From assembly GCF_017939745.1 (NCBI RefSeq), contig NZ_JAGKQQ010000001.1, positions 930,001 to 994,000 of the forward strand: a stretch of 64,000 nt of DNA. Direction: 5' to 3'. The notes under the pieces were generated by a model. It did no database searches. It worked only from the letters and a program-made list of their open reading frames with translations, and had not been told where the DNA came from. Source of the stretch: Gemmata palustris. Its GTDB lineage: Bacteria > Planctomycetota > Planctomycetia > Gemmatales > Gemmataceae. The position numbers and the translations under genes are program-made. This document shows, piece by piece, positions 55,211-63,402 of the stretch (position 1 is its first letter; every line of letters starts with the position of its first letter).

Positions 55211-55320
55211 GCCGGCCTTTAACCTTGTTAACCAACCGCCTTACCGTTAGGCGACCCCCGCGTACAGTTGGGCGAAGCGCGGGGGAATGGAATCGAACCA
55301 TTATGTGTTGGCTGGGGCCG
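55211..55320 (-). tRNA. Putative circularly permuted tRNA, unit 2 (3' half before 5' half)
   Basis: Minus strand, in order: CGGCC (55320-55316); anticodon-stem 3' strand CCAAC (55311-55307); variable ACAT; T-arm AATGG-TTCGATT-CCATT; acceptor 3' strand CCCCCGC (55285-55279); 17-nt spacer; acceptor 5' strand GCGGGGG (55261-55255); D-arm GCC-TAACGGTAA-GGC; G; anticodon-stem 5' strand GTTGG (55236-55232); then GGCCG (55217-55213). Acceptor (7/7), anticodon stem (5/5), T-stem (5/5) and the extra helix (5/5) pair perfectly only in permuted order. The D-arm TCGCCTAACGGTAAGGC recalls tRNA-Gln. The anticodon cannot be read because the loop is split between a 14-nt and a 4-nt segment. CCA is not encoded. 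Confidence 0.6.
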
Positions 55321-55379
55321 TTCGTTCGATTGAACACCTCGGCACGGTGCTGAACCTGGCGTGACAACCTGAACCTACG

Positions 55380-55470
55380 GGGCAGCAGTTCCGCCTCTAC
55401 CGTTGGGCTACCCCTTCCAAGGTTGGGAGTGAAGGGGGTGGGAGTCGAACCCACACTGTGTGCTGTCCCA
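55380..55470 (-). tRNA. Putative circularly permuted tRNA, unit 1 (3' half before 5' half)
   Basis: Minus strand, in order: GGGACAGCA (55469-55461); T-arm GTGGG-TTCGACT-CCCAC (55454-55438); acceptor 3' strand CCCCTTC (55437-55431); 13-nt spacer; acceptor 5' strand GAAGGGG (55417-55411); D-arm GCCC-AACGGTAGA-GGC; then TGCTG and CCC. The acceptor pairs 7/7. TGCTG pairs with CAGCA, and CCC pairs with GGG after a bulged A, again only in permuted order. The helix lies 5 nt from the D-arm instead of 1, so its register as an anticodon stem is not canonical. Both spacers contain CCCAAC. Amino acid unknown. Confidence 0.5.
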
Positions 55471-55843
55471 ATGAGCCGAAACCTGAATCTCAGTCTGCAC
55501 GCCTGTGCGGATAACATGATGCTCCACGAGGAGAAAAGGTTCAACCCCGGCCCCACTTTTCCGTGCATTCCGTTCTCGCACGGTCCGGGGATCTTGGTCG
55601 GAGTTCTGGAACACTTCCGCCGGCTCCTTTCACCGACGATTCCCGCGGACGAACTCGAGCCCACTGAAACTCCCGAGGCGCCGAAGCGCCTTTAGCCCGG
55701 GAGCCGGTTCGCCGTGCTCGAGTGACGTCTCATTCGGGTCTGTCGGGAGTTTCCCGGACGCCAGTCAAATCGCCACATCGTATTCCCTACCTCGTCCACT
55801 TTCACCGGCGCCTTTCTCTCGTTGACGCAAGGACCGGGGTTCC

Positions 55844-56488
55844 ATGAACAAGATCCGCGTGCTGCTTGCGGACGACCACGCCATCGTCCGCGAGGGGCTG
55901 AAAGCGCTGATTAACTTGCAGCCCGAGATGGAGGTCGTCGGCGAGGCGGCCGACGGGCTCCTCGCGGTGGCTCTCACTGCCGAACTCGACCCGGACGTGG
56001 TGGTCGTGGACGTGTCGATGCCCGGGTTGACCGGCGCGCAAGTGACCCAACGGGTCCGGGCCGCCCGTGCGGACCGGCGGGTTCTCGTTCTGACGGTCCA
56101 CGAGGACAAGAGTTACCTGAACTTGTTACTCGAAGCCGGGGCATCGGGCTACGTTCTGAAACGCGCGGCGGGGGCCGAACTGGTGCAGGCGATCCGCGCC
56201 GTCGCGGGCGGCGGAACCTATTTGGACCCGGCGCTCGGCGCGGTCGGTGACTTCGTTCGGCCGGCCCCGGAGCGGGAACCGGCGACCGTCGAACTCAGCG
56301 AGCGCGAGGCGGAAGTGGTGCGCCTGATCGCGCTCGGCTACAGCAACAAGGAAATCGCGGCCCAACTGAAGCTCTCGGTCAAGACGATCGAGACGTACAA
56401 GACGCGGTCGATGGAGAAGCTCCATATCCGCAGTCGCGTGGAGATCGTTCGCTACGCCGCCAAACGCGGGTGGCTCGAAAATGTGTGA
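55844..56488 (+). CDS. NarL/FixJ-type response regulator
   Basis: 214 residues. The receiver has VLLADDHAIVREGLKALINL, the phospho-acceptor Asp in VVVVDVSMPGLTG and the Lys in SGYVLKRAAGAELV. The LuxR-type HTH at the C-terminus has LSEREAEVVRLIALGYSNKE and LKLSVKTIETYKTRSMEKLH. Typical length. No histidine kinase gene is adjacent; an orphan regulator in this window. 355 bp downstream of its stop is a lone receiver-domain gene. Confidence 0.93.
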   Translation: MNKIRVLLADDHAIVREGLKALINLQPEMEVVGEAADGLLAVALTAELDPDVVVVDVSMPGLTGAQVTQRVRAARADRRVLVLTVHEDKSYLNLLLEAGASGYVLKRAAGAELVQAIRAVAGGGTYLDPALGAVGDFVRPAPEREPATVELSEREAEVVRLIALGYSNKEIAAQLKLSVKTIETYKTRSMEKLHIRSRVEIVRYAAKRGWLENV

Positions 56489-56805
56489 CCGATGCGTGCT
56501 GGTTGGGACGCAATCGTTTTTCGCGCCGTTATGACCCGCCGCGCTTCCGACGGACGTGCCCCACCCTCGTCCCGCTCGAGTAAAGATCTCTCACCCGCGC
56601 TCAACTTCGACGGTTGAGATCGTGTGTCGCACAATCGGATCGAGGTTCACGAGCCGAGGAGAACCAAAATCCGAGCCGCAGGGCTCAAACCGGTGGGTTG
56701 TTTCTTCCGATTTCGCATTTTCCTGACAGGGTCTCGGTTGCAAATCTGATAAGTGAGCGAGAGATCGAACACACCAACGCGCCGGCCTGGGACGGGAGAG
56801 GGGCT

Positions 56806-57183
56806 GTGGAAAAGCACCCGAAAGGGGCGGTTCTGGTCGTGGACGATATGGCGACCGTTCGGAACGTACTGGCATCAATGGTTGCGTACCACGGGTACAT
56901 TCCGTTGCCGGCCGAGAGCGGGGTCCGGGCCACTGAAATCTACCGGGCGCGACGGGCCGAGGTCCGCGCCGCGGTGGTTGATGTGCAAATGCCGGAGATG
57001 GACGGACCGGCCACCCTTGCGGCCCTTCGGGAGATCGACCCCGGCCTACCGTGCGTGTTCGTTAGCAGTGGTTCGGGGGACTACGGCGCCGACCGGTTGC
57101 TCGCGTTCGGGTCGGTCGTCGTACTGAACAAGCCGGAACTTCTAGAAGCCCTCGGATCGGCCCTCGCAGCGTTCGGCCTGTGA
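56806..57183 (+). CDS. Single receiver-domain response regulator
   Basis: 125 residues from the GTG at 56806 (VEKHPKGAVLVVDDMATVRN), chosen because GGGAGAGG lies just upstream; in-frame codons back to 56614 have no family character. Acidic pocket VVDDMATVRN, phospho-acceptor Asp in AAVVDVQMPEMDGPATLAAL, and Lys in VVVLNKPELLEALG. No output domain, so it works through protein contacts (CheY-like) or phosphotransfer. The 317 bp before it (56489-56805) hold no gene that I can see. Confidence 0.87.
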   Translation: MEKHPKGAVLVVDDMATVRNVLASMVAYHGYIPLPAESGVRATEIYRARRAEVRAAVVDVQMPEMDGPATLAALREIDPGLPCVFVSSGSGDYGADRLLAFGSVVVLNKPELLEALGSALAAFGL

Positions 57184-57280
57184 GAGCGGAGCGCTCACGA
57201 ATCGCCGAAGGTAGGCACTTCCGTGTGCCGTCGTTGCCGCGCGTGCGAAACCGCGGCACGGAAGTGCCTGTTACTTGGCC

Positions 57281-58135
57281 TCACGCGACCGGGTTGCGCA
57301 GCGTCCCGATGCCCGTAATGGTGATGCTCACGTCGTCGCCCGACTGGAGCGTGAAGTCGTCGGGCGGAACGATCCCGGTCCCGGTGAGCAGGATCGCGCC
57401 GTTCGGGAACTCGTTCTCCTTAAACAGCCACTCCGCGAGGCTCTCCACGGTGCGGGCCATTTGTGCGAGCGTCGTGGTGCCCTCGAACGCGATTTTCTTC
57501 GACCGCGTGATGACGAGCCGGATTTCCACCACGGGGAGTTCCGGCATGTGGCCGACGGGCGTGATGAGCGGCCCGATCGCGCACGAGCCCTTGTAGATTT
57601 TCGCTTGCGGCAGGTACAGCGGGTTCTCGCCCTCGATGTCGCGCGAACTCATGTCGTTGCCGACCGTGTACCCGACGATCTTCCCCTCGGGCGAGATGAC
57701 CAGCGCGAGTTCCGGCTCGGGAACGCTCCAGGTCGCGTCGCCGCGGACGCGCACCGGTTGGCCCGGGTGGACGACCCGCGCCGGGGTCGCTTTGAGGAAC
57801 AGTTCCGGGCGCGGGGCGGAGTAGACCTTGTCGTAGAACTGCGCCGCGCCCACCGATTCCTCTTCGCGGGCGATCTTGCTCCGCTTGTAGGTGACGCCCG
57901 CGGCCCAGATTTCCTGCTGGTCGATCGGCGCGCGGAAGGTGGTGCCCTCGAGCCGGTCCGCGGTGGCCAGCGAGTCGAGTAGCTCGCCCGCGGTCTTGAC
58001 CGGGTCCGGGGTGTTGAGCAGATCCGCGAGCGTCTTGATCGCGGGGTTGCGCCCCATATCGAGCGGGCGCGCCAGCCCGTGTTCGACCACTACAACTGTC
58101 TCCTGACCCGCGCGCCGCACCTTACCGAATTGCAT
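57281..58135 (-). CDS. Fumarylacetoacetate hydrolase-family enzyme
   Basis: 284 residues. The FAH fold has metal ligands in WSVPEPELALVISPEGKIVG (E-x-E) and VGNDMSSRDIEGENPLYLPQ (Asp), with AKIYKGSCAIGPLITPVGHM and PNGAILLTGTGIVPPDDFTL. The substrate side, GVTYKRSKIAREEESVGAAQ, recalls 2-keto-3-deoxy-arabinonate/fuconate-type dehydratases of this family more than true fumarylacetoacetase. Cytoplasmic. Sugar-acid breakdown is likely but the exact substrate is not shown. Confidence 0.9.
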   Translation of the reverse strand: MQFGKVRRAGQETVVVVEHGLARPLDMGRNPAIKTLADLLNTPDPVKTAGELLDSLATADRLEGTTFRAPIDQQEIWAAGVTYKRSKIAREEESVGAAQFYDKVYSAPRPELFLKATPARVVHPGQPVRVRGDATWSVPEPELALVISPEGKIVGYTVGNDMSSRDIEGENPLYLPQAKIYKGSCAIGPLITPVGHMPELPVVEIRLVITRSKKIAFEGTTTLAQMARTVESLAEWLFKENEFPNGAILLTGTGIVPPDDFTLQSGDDVSITITGIGTLRNPVA

Positions 58136-58293
58136 GACCGAACTCCAACGGAAGAGGATTCGTGCTGTCGTTGTATGAGCCGAATCGCGCCCGGTTCACT
58201 CTTTACCCAGCAGCAGATCGACGACCCAGCACCCGCGCACGGGCGTCTGGTGCGCGGCGCCGCGCCGCGGATCTGCTTCGCCCGGCTGGAGCG

Positions 58294-59688
58294 TCACCCC
58301 AGAATCTGCTTCACCGGTTCACCGCGGCAGATCGCGAGCGGGCGCCCGAGACCGTCCTGAATCTCGGTATCAAGCGGGATGCCCAGTGAGTGGTAGATCG
58401 TGGCGTGCAGGTCTTGCGGCAGCACGCGGCCGTCCTTCGGGTACGCCGCGAGTTTGTCGCTGGAGCCGTACACGACCCCTCCCTTCACCCCACCTCCCGC
58501 GAGCGCGACCGAGAAGCACGGCCCCCAGTGGTCGCGTCCGCCGGCTCCATTAATTTTCGGGGTGCGCCCGAACTCGGCCATCCACACCACCAGCGTGTCT
58601 TCGAGCATCCCGCGGTCCGACAGGTCTTCGAGCAGGGCGCTGTACGCCGTGTCGAGCACCGGCATCAGCTTGCGCACGCCCTCGGAGTTGTTGGTGTGCG
58701 TGTCCCAGTGCCCGTTGTTCGGGGCGTTCGCCACCCGCGTCCAGTTCACGCGAACGAGGGGCACGCCGGACTCGACCATTCGGCGCGCTAGCAAGCACGA
58801 CTGCCCGAACCGCGAGCGCCCGTAGCGGTCGCGCGTCTTCACGTCTTCGGAGTCGAGGTCGAACGCCTTGCGCGCCGCGGGGGACGAAATCATCTCGAAG
58901 GCGCGCTGCGTGTGCGTGCCAACCTCGCCCGGTGCGGTGTGCCGGTGAGCGACCGTTTGCCCCAGGGCTTCGAGTAGCCCCTTGCGCCCGTGAAAGCGCG
59001 CGGTCGGTACCTCGGGCGGGAGCGACAAACCCGGCACCTCGAATTTCCCCAACTCGGGCGCGCACGTGACGAGCCACGGGTCCGATCCGCGCCCGAGGAA
59101 CCCGCCGTCTTGACCGGGCCACGTGAGATTACCGTCGTTCGCGCTCTGCTCCGGGAGCGTGACCGATGCGGGCAGCGTGCAGTGCGGTTGCAAGATTTTC
59201 CGCACCACGCCCCCGATGCTCGGCCAGTCGTTGGGCGCGCCCGGCTTCGCGTTCTCCACCTGCATCGGCTGGTGCGGGTAGCCGGTGGTCATGTAGTAGC
59301 CGCTGGCGCTGTGGGCGCTGTCGTTGGTCTGACACGCGCGGAGGACCGCGATCCTCTCCGTGAGGCGACTCGTCTTCACCATCGTCTCGCCGACGACGAG
59401 GCCGGGCGTCGCGGTGCGGATCACGCCCATGTCCCCGCGCGCTTCCGCGGGCGCGTCCGGCTTCGGGTCCCACGTTTCTTGTTGCGGGGGCGCGCCGAGC
59501 AGGAACAGCAGAATGACGCTCTTCTTTTTGGCACCCGGGGCGCGCGCGCGATCCGCATCTTTTGCTCGGGCGTGGAGCAGACCCGGGAGCGTGAGGCCGA
59601 AGGCGCCGAGGGAACCGATGGTGAGCGCTTCGCGACGGGAAACACGATCGCAGAGGCGTGACGCCTCGCGCGTAAAAAGGGACAACAT
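58294..59688 (-). CDS. DUF1501 exported protein (solitary)
   Basis: 464 residues from the ATG at 59688. Twin-arginine leader SRREALTIGSLGAFGLTLPG. DUF1501 blocks: KSVILLFLLGAPPQQETWDP, RACQTNDSAHSASGYYMTTG, VRVNWTRVANAPNNGHWDTH, VVWMAEFGRTPKINGAGGRD and HWGPCFSVALAGGGVKGGVV. Same family as 38668 but without a PSCyt partner here; it is followed on the same strand by the FAH-family gene with 158 bp between. Function unknown. Confidence 0.9.
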   Translation of the reverse strand: MLSLFTREASRLCDRVSRREALTIGSLGAFGLTLPGLLHARAKDADRARAPGAKKKSVILLFLLGAPPQQETWDPKPDAPAEARGDMGVIRTATPGLVVGETMVKTSRLTERIAVLRACQTNDSAHSASGYYMTTGYPHQPMQVENAKPGAPNDWPSIGGVVRKILQPHCTLPASVTLPEQSANDGNLTWPGQDGGFLGRGSDPWLVTCAPELGKFEVPGLSLPPEVPTARFHGRKGLLEALGQTVAHRHTAPGEVGTHTQRAFEMISSPAARKAFDLDSEDVKTRDRYGRSRFGQSCLLARRMVESGVPLVRVNWTRVANAPNNGHWDTHTNNSEGVRKLMPVLDTAYSALLEDLSDRGMLEDTLVVWMAEFGRTPKINGAGGRDHWGPCFSVALAGGGVKGGVVYGSSDKLAAYPKDGRVLPQDLHATIYHSLGIPLDTEIQDGLGRPLAICRGEPVKQILG

Positions 59689-60209
59689 CGGGCGGGCTCG
59701 CGTGGGTGGGAGGGTTGCGAGTCGGGCGGGTAGGATGGGGCTCAGTATGCCGCGCAGCAACAGAGAAGTGAAGCGTATTTCGGTCAGTTTTCAGTCGCGA
59801 TGAGTTGTGTTGATCGGAGCAGGAATTCCCCTTGAAACACGGGCGCGCCCGCGAGCGGGTTCCGCTGCAAGCGGCGCACATCCGAAGCGAGCGTCAGCGG
59901 ACACCTCGGGATTAACGGGAGGGCCTCGAAGGGGCGGACGATGTGTCCCGAAACGCCCGCATTCAAGCCCCTTCACCACCGTTGCAGGGCCGCTCACCGC
60001 GTGCGAGAATCGCCGCGGATTTGCGGGAATACCACAGGTGGTGCGGTGGGAGTGCGGTAAACGTATCGAGCGCGGTCGCAACTTGAAAGGGTCGATCATT
60101 CGTCCGTCGCGTTCGGGATCAGCGATCTCGCCCGAGGTTATGAAACCAGTTGCGCGGCACACGAACTGTGTTAAAGTTCCTACTCTCGGCTCCGGCACGC
60201 GCAGCAGGG
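59689..60209. other. 520-bp intergenic stretch with nothing recognisable
   Basis: Between the DUF1501 start (59688, minus) and the kinase stop (60210, minus). Short frames on both strands (for example 59807-60250 plus, 59791-60213 minus) mirror each other and lack domains or ribosome sites. No RNA gene or clear repeat seen. It should contain the promoter of the DUF1501 gene. Confidence 0.5.
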
Positions 60210-62456
60210 TCACTTCTGATTGCTCGTCTTCGGCGGGGGCAGTTCCTTGACCCCCATCCGACGAATTCGCATCGTTCCGATACCGGACACTGAGAGCCCG
60301 AGGCGCCCGGGCTGCGGCTGTTCAGCGAGCACGTGTTCCGTCGTCAGTACGTTGTTGATGTACACGCTGATGTGTTTGCCCTCGACCACGACTTCCTGCG
60401 TAAACCACTCGCCGGTGCGGAACCGCACGGGTAGTTTGGGCGTCACGCGCAGGTTCCCGTGCTGTATCACTCCCGTTTCCGCAACGTCGCGCCCCGTAGC
60501 CGATCCGATCTGGGCGCGGTACCAATTCCTTTCGCGCCACAGGTAGAGCATGGACCCGGCCCACCCGTCCCCCTCTATGGTGGTCATCTGCACGCGGAAT
60601 CGAAAGTTCTGGTAATCGCTCTTCTCGGTGAGGAGGGCGCCCCAAGAACCGAAGACATCAAAGCGCGCGGTCAGTACGCCGTCCGCAACCTCCCACGGCG
60701 GGCGGCGGTTTGCGGGTCCAAATTTACGGGTCTCCCAGCCCGTGAGATCCTTGCCATTGAACAGTGCGACGTAGCCGTCACCTTTAACTGGTGGCTCTTT
60801 CCCCTTCACCACCGGCACTTGCTTCCCTTGTTCCGGTGGCACGGGTGGCGCCACCGGCTCGAGTTTCGCGGTCACGATACGGCGTTTCCCGTCCTCGATC
60901 TCGACCTCCTCCCCGCGGACCGTAACGCCGTCCTTCTTGATCTCCACCTTTCGTGTGCCGGGGCGGACGCGGACCTCCGCTTTCTGGCCGTCGCCCCAAG
61001 TCACCGTCACGCGCTCCCCGTCCACGAACACGTCCGCCCCGTCCGGCAGGTTCTCCAGCACGATCGTCCCGTCCGCCGTCTTCACTTTGAACAAGCCCGC
61101 GCCCCACGCGCCGACCGTCCCGGCACATAGCCCCCCGGCGACGATCGCGGCCCACAACACCCACGGGGTCCGCCGCGCCGACTTGAGCGCGTGCGCCTCC
61201 GCCGTGCCCGGGTCGGGTTCTTCGGCTACGGACGGGACCGGCAGAGTGGGAGCAACATTTAGTTCGGGCCACGAACCGGTGGGCGGAACCCCCAATCCAA
61301 CCGCCGACCCGGACCGGTCCGGTGAGATCGAGGGCCGGCCCGGGTTGAAGAACGGGACGAGAGCGTTCGCGACCTCGACCGGAGTTTGGTACCGGTCGAC
61401 CGGTTTCTTGCGCATCATTTTCGCGACGATCGCGGACACCCCCTCCGGCACGTCCGGCCGAACATGGTGGACCGGATGCGCCTCTGTTGAGTGGTGAGCC
61501 TGGAGCACCTCGAACACACTGGTGCCGCTGAACGGCGGCTTGCCCGTGAGCAAAAAGTACAACGTGCAGCCGAGGCTGTAGACGTCGGCCCGGACATCGG
61601 CCCGGCTCGCATCGAGGGTCTGCTCCGGGGCGATGTAGTGCGGGGTGCCGAGCATCTTCCCGTCGCCCGTCAGCCCGCTGTCGGCCTTCTCGCTCGTCAC
61701 CTTGGCGAGCCCGAAGTCGAGGATCTTTACGACCGCGGTGTTACCCTCTTGAGCGAGGATCAGGTTGTGCGGTTTAATGTCGCGGTGAACCATCCCCTTT
61801 TCGTGGGCGTGCTGGAGCCCGAGAGCGACCTGGTGCGCGTAGGAGCAGGCGCTCGCCACCGGCAACGGCCCGCCCGCTTTGACCACCTTGTCCAGATCGT
61901 CCCCCGCGACGTACTCCATTGCGAACACGAGCAGCGGATCGATTTCCAGGGCCGCGTAAGCGGCGACCACGTTCGGGTGCCGGAGCTGAGCGGCGGCCCG
62001 GATCTCTTGCAGGAACCGTTCGGTCACTCCGGGGGCCGCGAGCAGCGCCCGGTTCGCCACTTTGAGAACCTCGATCCGGTCCAGCAGCCGATTCCGCGCG
62101 AGGTAGACGACCCCCATCCCGCCCTTCCCGAGTTCCCGCACGTCTTCGTACTGCGGGTGGTTCGCGAGCTCCGAGGGGACCGCTTCGTCACTCGTCGCGC
62201 CCGGCCACGGGGTCGGGCGCCCGTCCCGAGCGACTACCGTTGAGGACCCGTTCGGGGCCGGGGTTCCGTCGCGCCCCTGGGCCGCCCTCAATCGACCGAG
62301 GAAGCTGTCGCCCGAGAGCCCCGCGACCCGGTCGCGGCAGGTCGAACACCCCTCGACGTGGTTCGCGATCGTGTCGGCATCGGCGTCCGCTAACTTCCCG
62401 AACCCGAACGCGGCCAGCGTGTCATCGGTCGGGTGAAGAGCAGCTTCGGCGTCCAT
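60210..62456 (-). CDS. Transmembrane Ser/Thr protein kinase with DUF1080-type C-terminal domain
   Basis: 748 residues from the ATG at 62456. The N-terminus has a zinc-finger-like motif (ANHVEGCSTCRDRVAGLSG), as in anti-sigma factors. Kinase at about residues 105-370: GKGGMGVVYLARN, Lys in IEVLKVANR, MVHRDIKPHNLIL, LDFGLAKVT and APEQTLDA, all intact. Membrane segment WVLWAAIVAGGLCAGTVGAW, then a PEGA-like region (LENLPDGADVFVDGERVTVT) and a DUF1080/3-keto-disaccharide hydrolase-like domain (GDGYVALFNGKDLTGWETRK). Sigma-factor gene 62540 lies just upstream and reads the same way, a pairing common in planctomycetes. Confidence 0.92.
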   Translation of the reverse strand: MDAEAALHPTDDTLAAFGFGKLADADADTIANHVEGCSTCRDRVAGLSGDSFLGRLRAAQGRDGTPAPNGSSTVVARDGRPTPWPGATSDEAVPSELANHPQYEDVRELGKGGMGVVYLARNRLLDRIEVLKVANRALLAAPGVTERFLQEIRAAAQLRHPNVVAAYAALEIDPLLVFAMEYVAGDDLDKVVKAGGPLPVASACSYAHQVALGLQHAHEKGMVHRDIKPHNLILAQEGNTAVVKILDFGLAKVTSEKADSGLTGDGKMLGTPHYIAPEQTLDASRADVRADVYSLGCTLYFLLTGKPPFSGTSVFEVLQAHHSTEAHPVHHVRPDVPEGVSAIVAKMMRKKPVDRYQTPVEVANALVPFFNPGRPSISPDRSGSAVGLGVPPTGSWPELNVAPTLPVPSVAEEPDPGTAEAHALKSARRTPWVLWAAIVAGGLCAGTVGAWGAGLFKVKTADGTIVLENLPDGADVFVDGERVTVTWGDGQKAEVRVRPGTRKVEIKKDGVTVRGEEVEIEDGKRRIVTAKLEPVAPPVPPEQGKQVPVVKGKEPPVKGDGYVALFNGKDLTGWETRKFGPANRRPPWEVADGVLTARFDVFGSWGALLTEKSDYQNFRFRVQMTTIEGDGWAGSMLYLWRERNWYRAQIGSATGRDVAETGVIQHGNLRVTPKLPVRFRTGEWFTQEVVVEGKHISVYINNVLTTEHVLAEQPQPGRLGLSVSGIGTMRIRRMGVKELPPPKTSNQK

Positions 62457-62539
62457 CGTCGGGCTCCGGTACCGGGCAGAGATCGGCCAACAAAGAGGAA
62501 AGGCGCGGAGGGGTACGAACATGTCGCGAATCCGCGGGC

Positions 62540-63121
62540 TCAATCGATGAGATCGGCCGCTTCTTCTCGCAAGCGCTTGAGGACGCGCGATTTGGCTACG
62601 ATAACAGCGTTCACGGACAGGCCCGTTTGCTCGGCGACCTCTGTTGCGGTCCCCTCCCCCAGGGCAAACAGGCGGAACGCCTCCCACGTCGGCGGGGTGA
62701 AATCGGGACGAACGGCGGCGAGGAGCCTGTCGAAAACGTGCCGGTCGTGCTCCCGGTCCCACTGGTGGGCGAGCGGGCTCGCCGGGTCTTCGAGTTGGGA
62801 CAGGTAACCGTCCGCACCGCGGAAATCGTCCGGCGCCACCGACCGGTAGGTTCGCCGCCACGCCCGCACGCGGTTGACGGTCACCTGCCGGAGCCACGCC
62901 CGGAACGACCCGTGCCGCTGACGGTGGAACTCGGGCAGTTCCCGAACGACCACGACGAACACGTCTTGGGTCAGGTCGTCGATCTCGCGTGTGAGGCCCG
63001 GAATTCGGGTGAGCCACGCCCGAATCAACGGGCGGTACAAATCGTGCAGGCGGCGCCAGTCGGTGTCGGCGGGTGCGGGGTGCCGGAGGCGCTCCAGTAG
63101 GCTGGTGGAAGTTGTGTTCAC
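62540..63121 (-). CDS. ECF-type RNA polymerase sigma factor
   Basis: 193 residues from a GTG at 63121 (VNTTSTSLLERLRHPAPADT); frames further upstream look non-coding. Region 2 has LYRPLIRAWLTRIPGLTREI then DDLTQDVFVVVVRELPEFHR and FRAWLRQVTVNRVRAWRR; region 4 has FRLFALGEGTATEVAEQTGL and SVNAVIVAKSRVLKRLREEA. 83 bp before the kinase gene, so probably one transcript. This sigma/kinase layout suggests control of an extracytoplasmic response; the regulon is unknown. Confidence 0.9.
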   Translation of the reverse strand: MNTTSTSLLERLRHPAPADTDWRRLHDLYRPLIRAWLTRIPGLTREIDDLTQDVFVVVVRELPEFHRQRHGSFRAWLRQVTVNRVRAWRRTYRSVAPDDFRGADGYLSQLEDPASPLAHQWDREHDRHVFDRLLAAVRPDFTPPTWEAFRLFALGEGTATEVAEQTGLSVNAVIVAKSRVLKRLREEAADLID

Positions 63122-63402
63122 GGGCGCCCGCGGATGACGTTGCGTGCTCGGCACTCGCTCGGATAAAGGGATCAGCCTAACAGTTATTGGAGAACGTGTC
63201 GATGGCCTCGCACGCGGTCGTCGTGAGCCTCGACTGTGCGGATTAAATCGATTGCAGAGGCCGTGTGGGTTCGACTCGGGGCGTGGTGTCGGGTTATGGC
63301 TTTGGCGCCTGGGTAAATTAGTCACTTTGGAGTAGCCTTTATCTCATTCGCTTCTGGCGGGGTCGCGTCCAGAGACCGGGGTCACACGGCGGCAAGAATT
63401 CT

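Noticed and set aside
55205..55480. Reading the permuted tRNA-like locus as a tmRNA or as an intron-containing tRNA
   Set aside because: Both 5' halves have ordinary D-arms (GCC...GGC with a GG in the loop), which tmRNA lacks, and no tag frame was found. Normal-order pairing, needed for an intron-containing tRNA, leaves acceptor mismatches and no anticodon stem.
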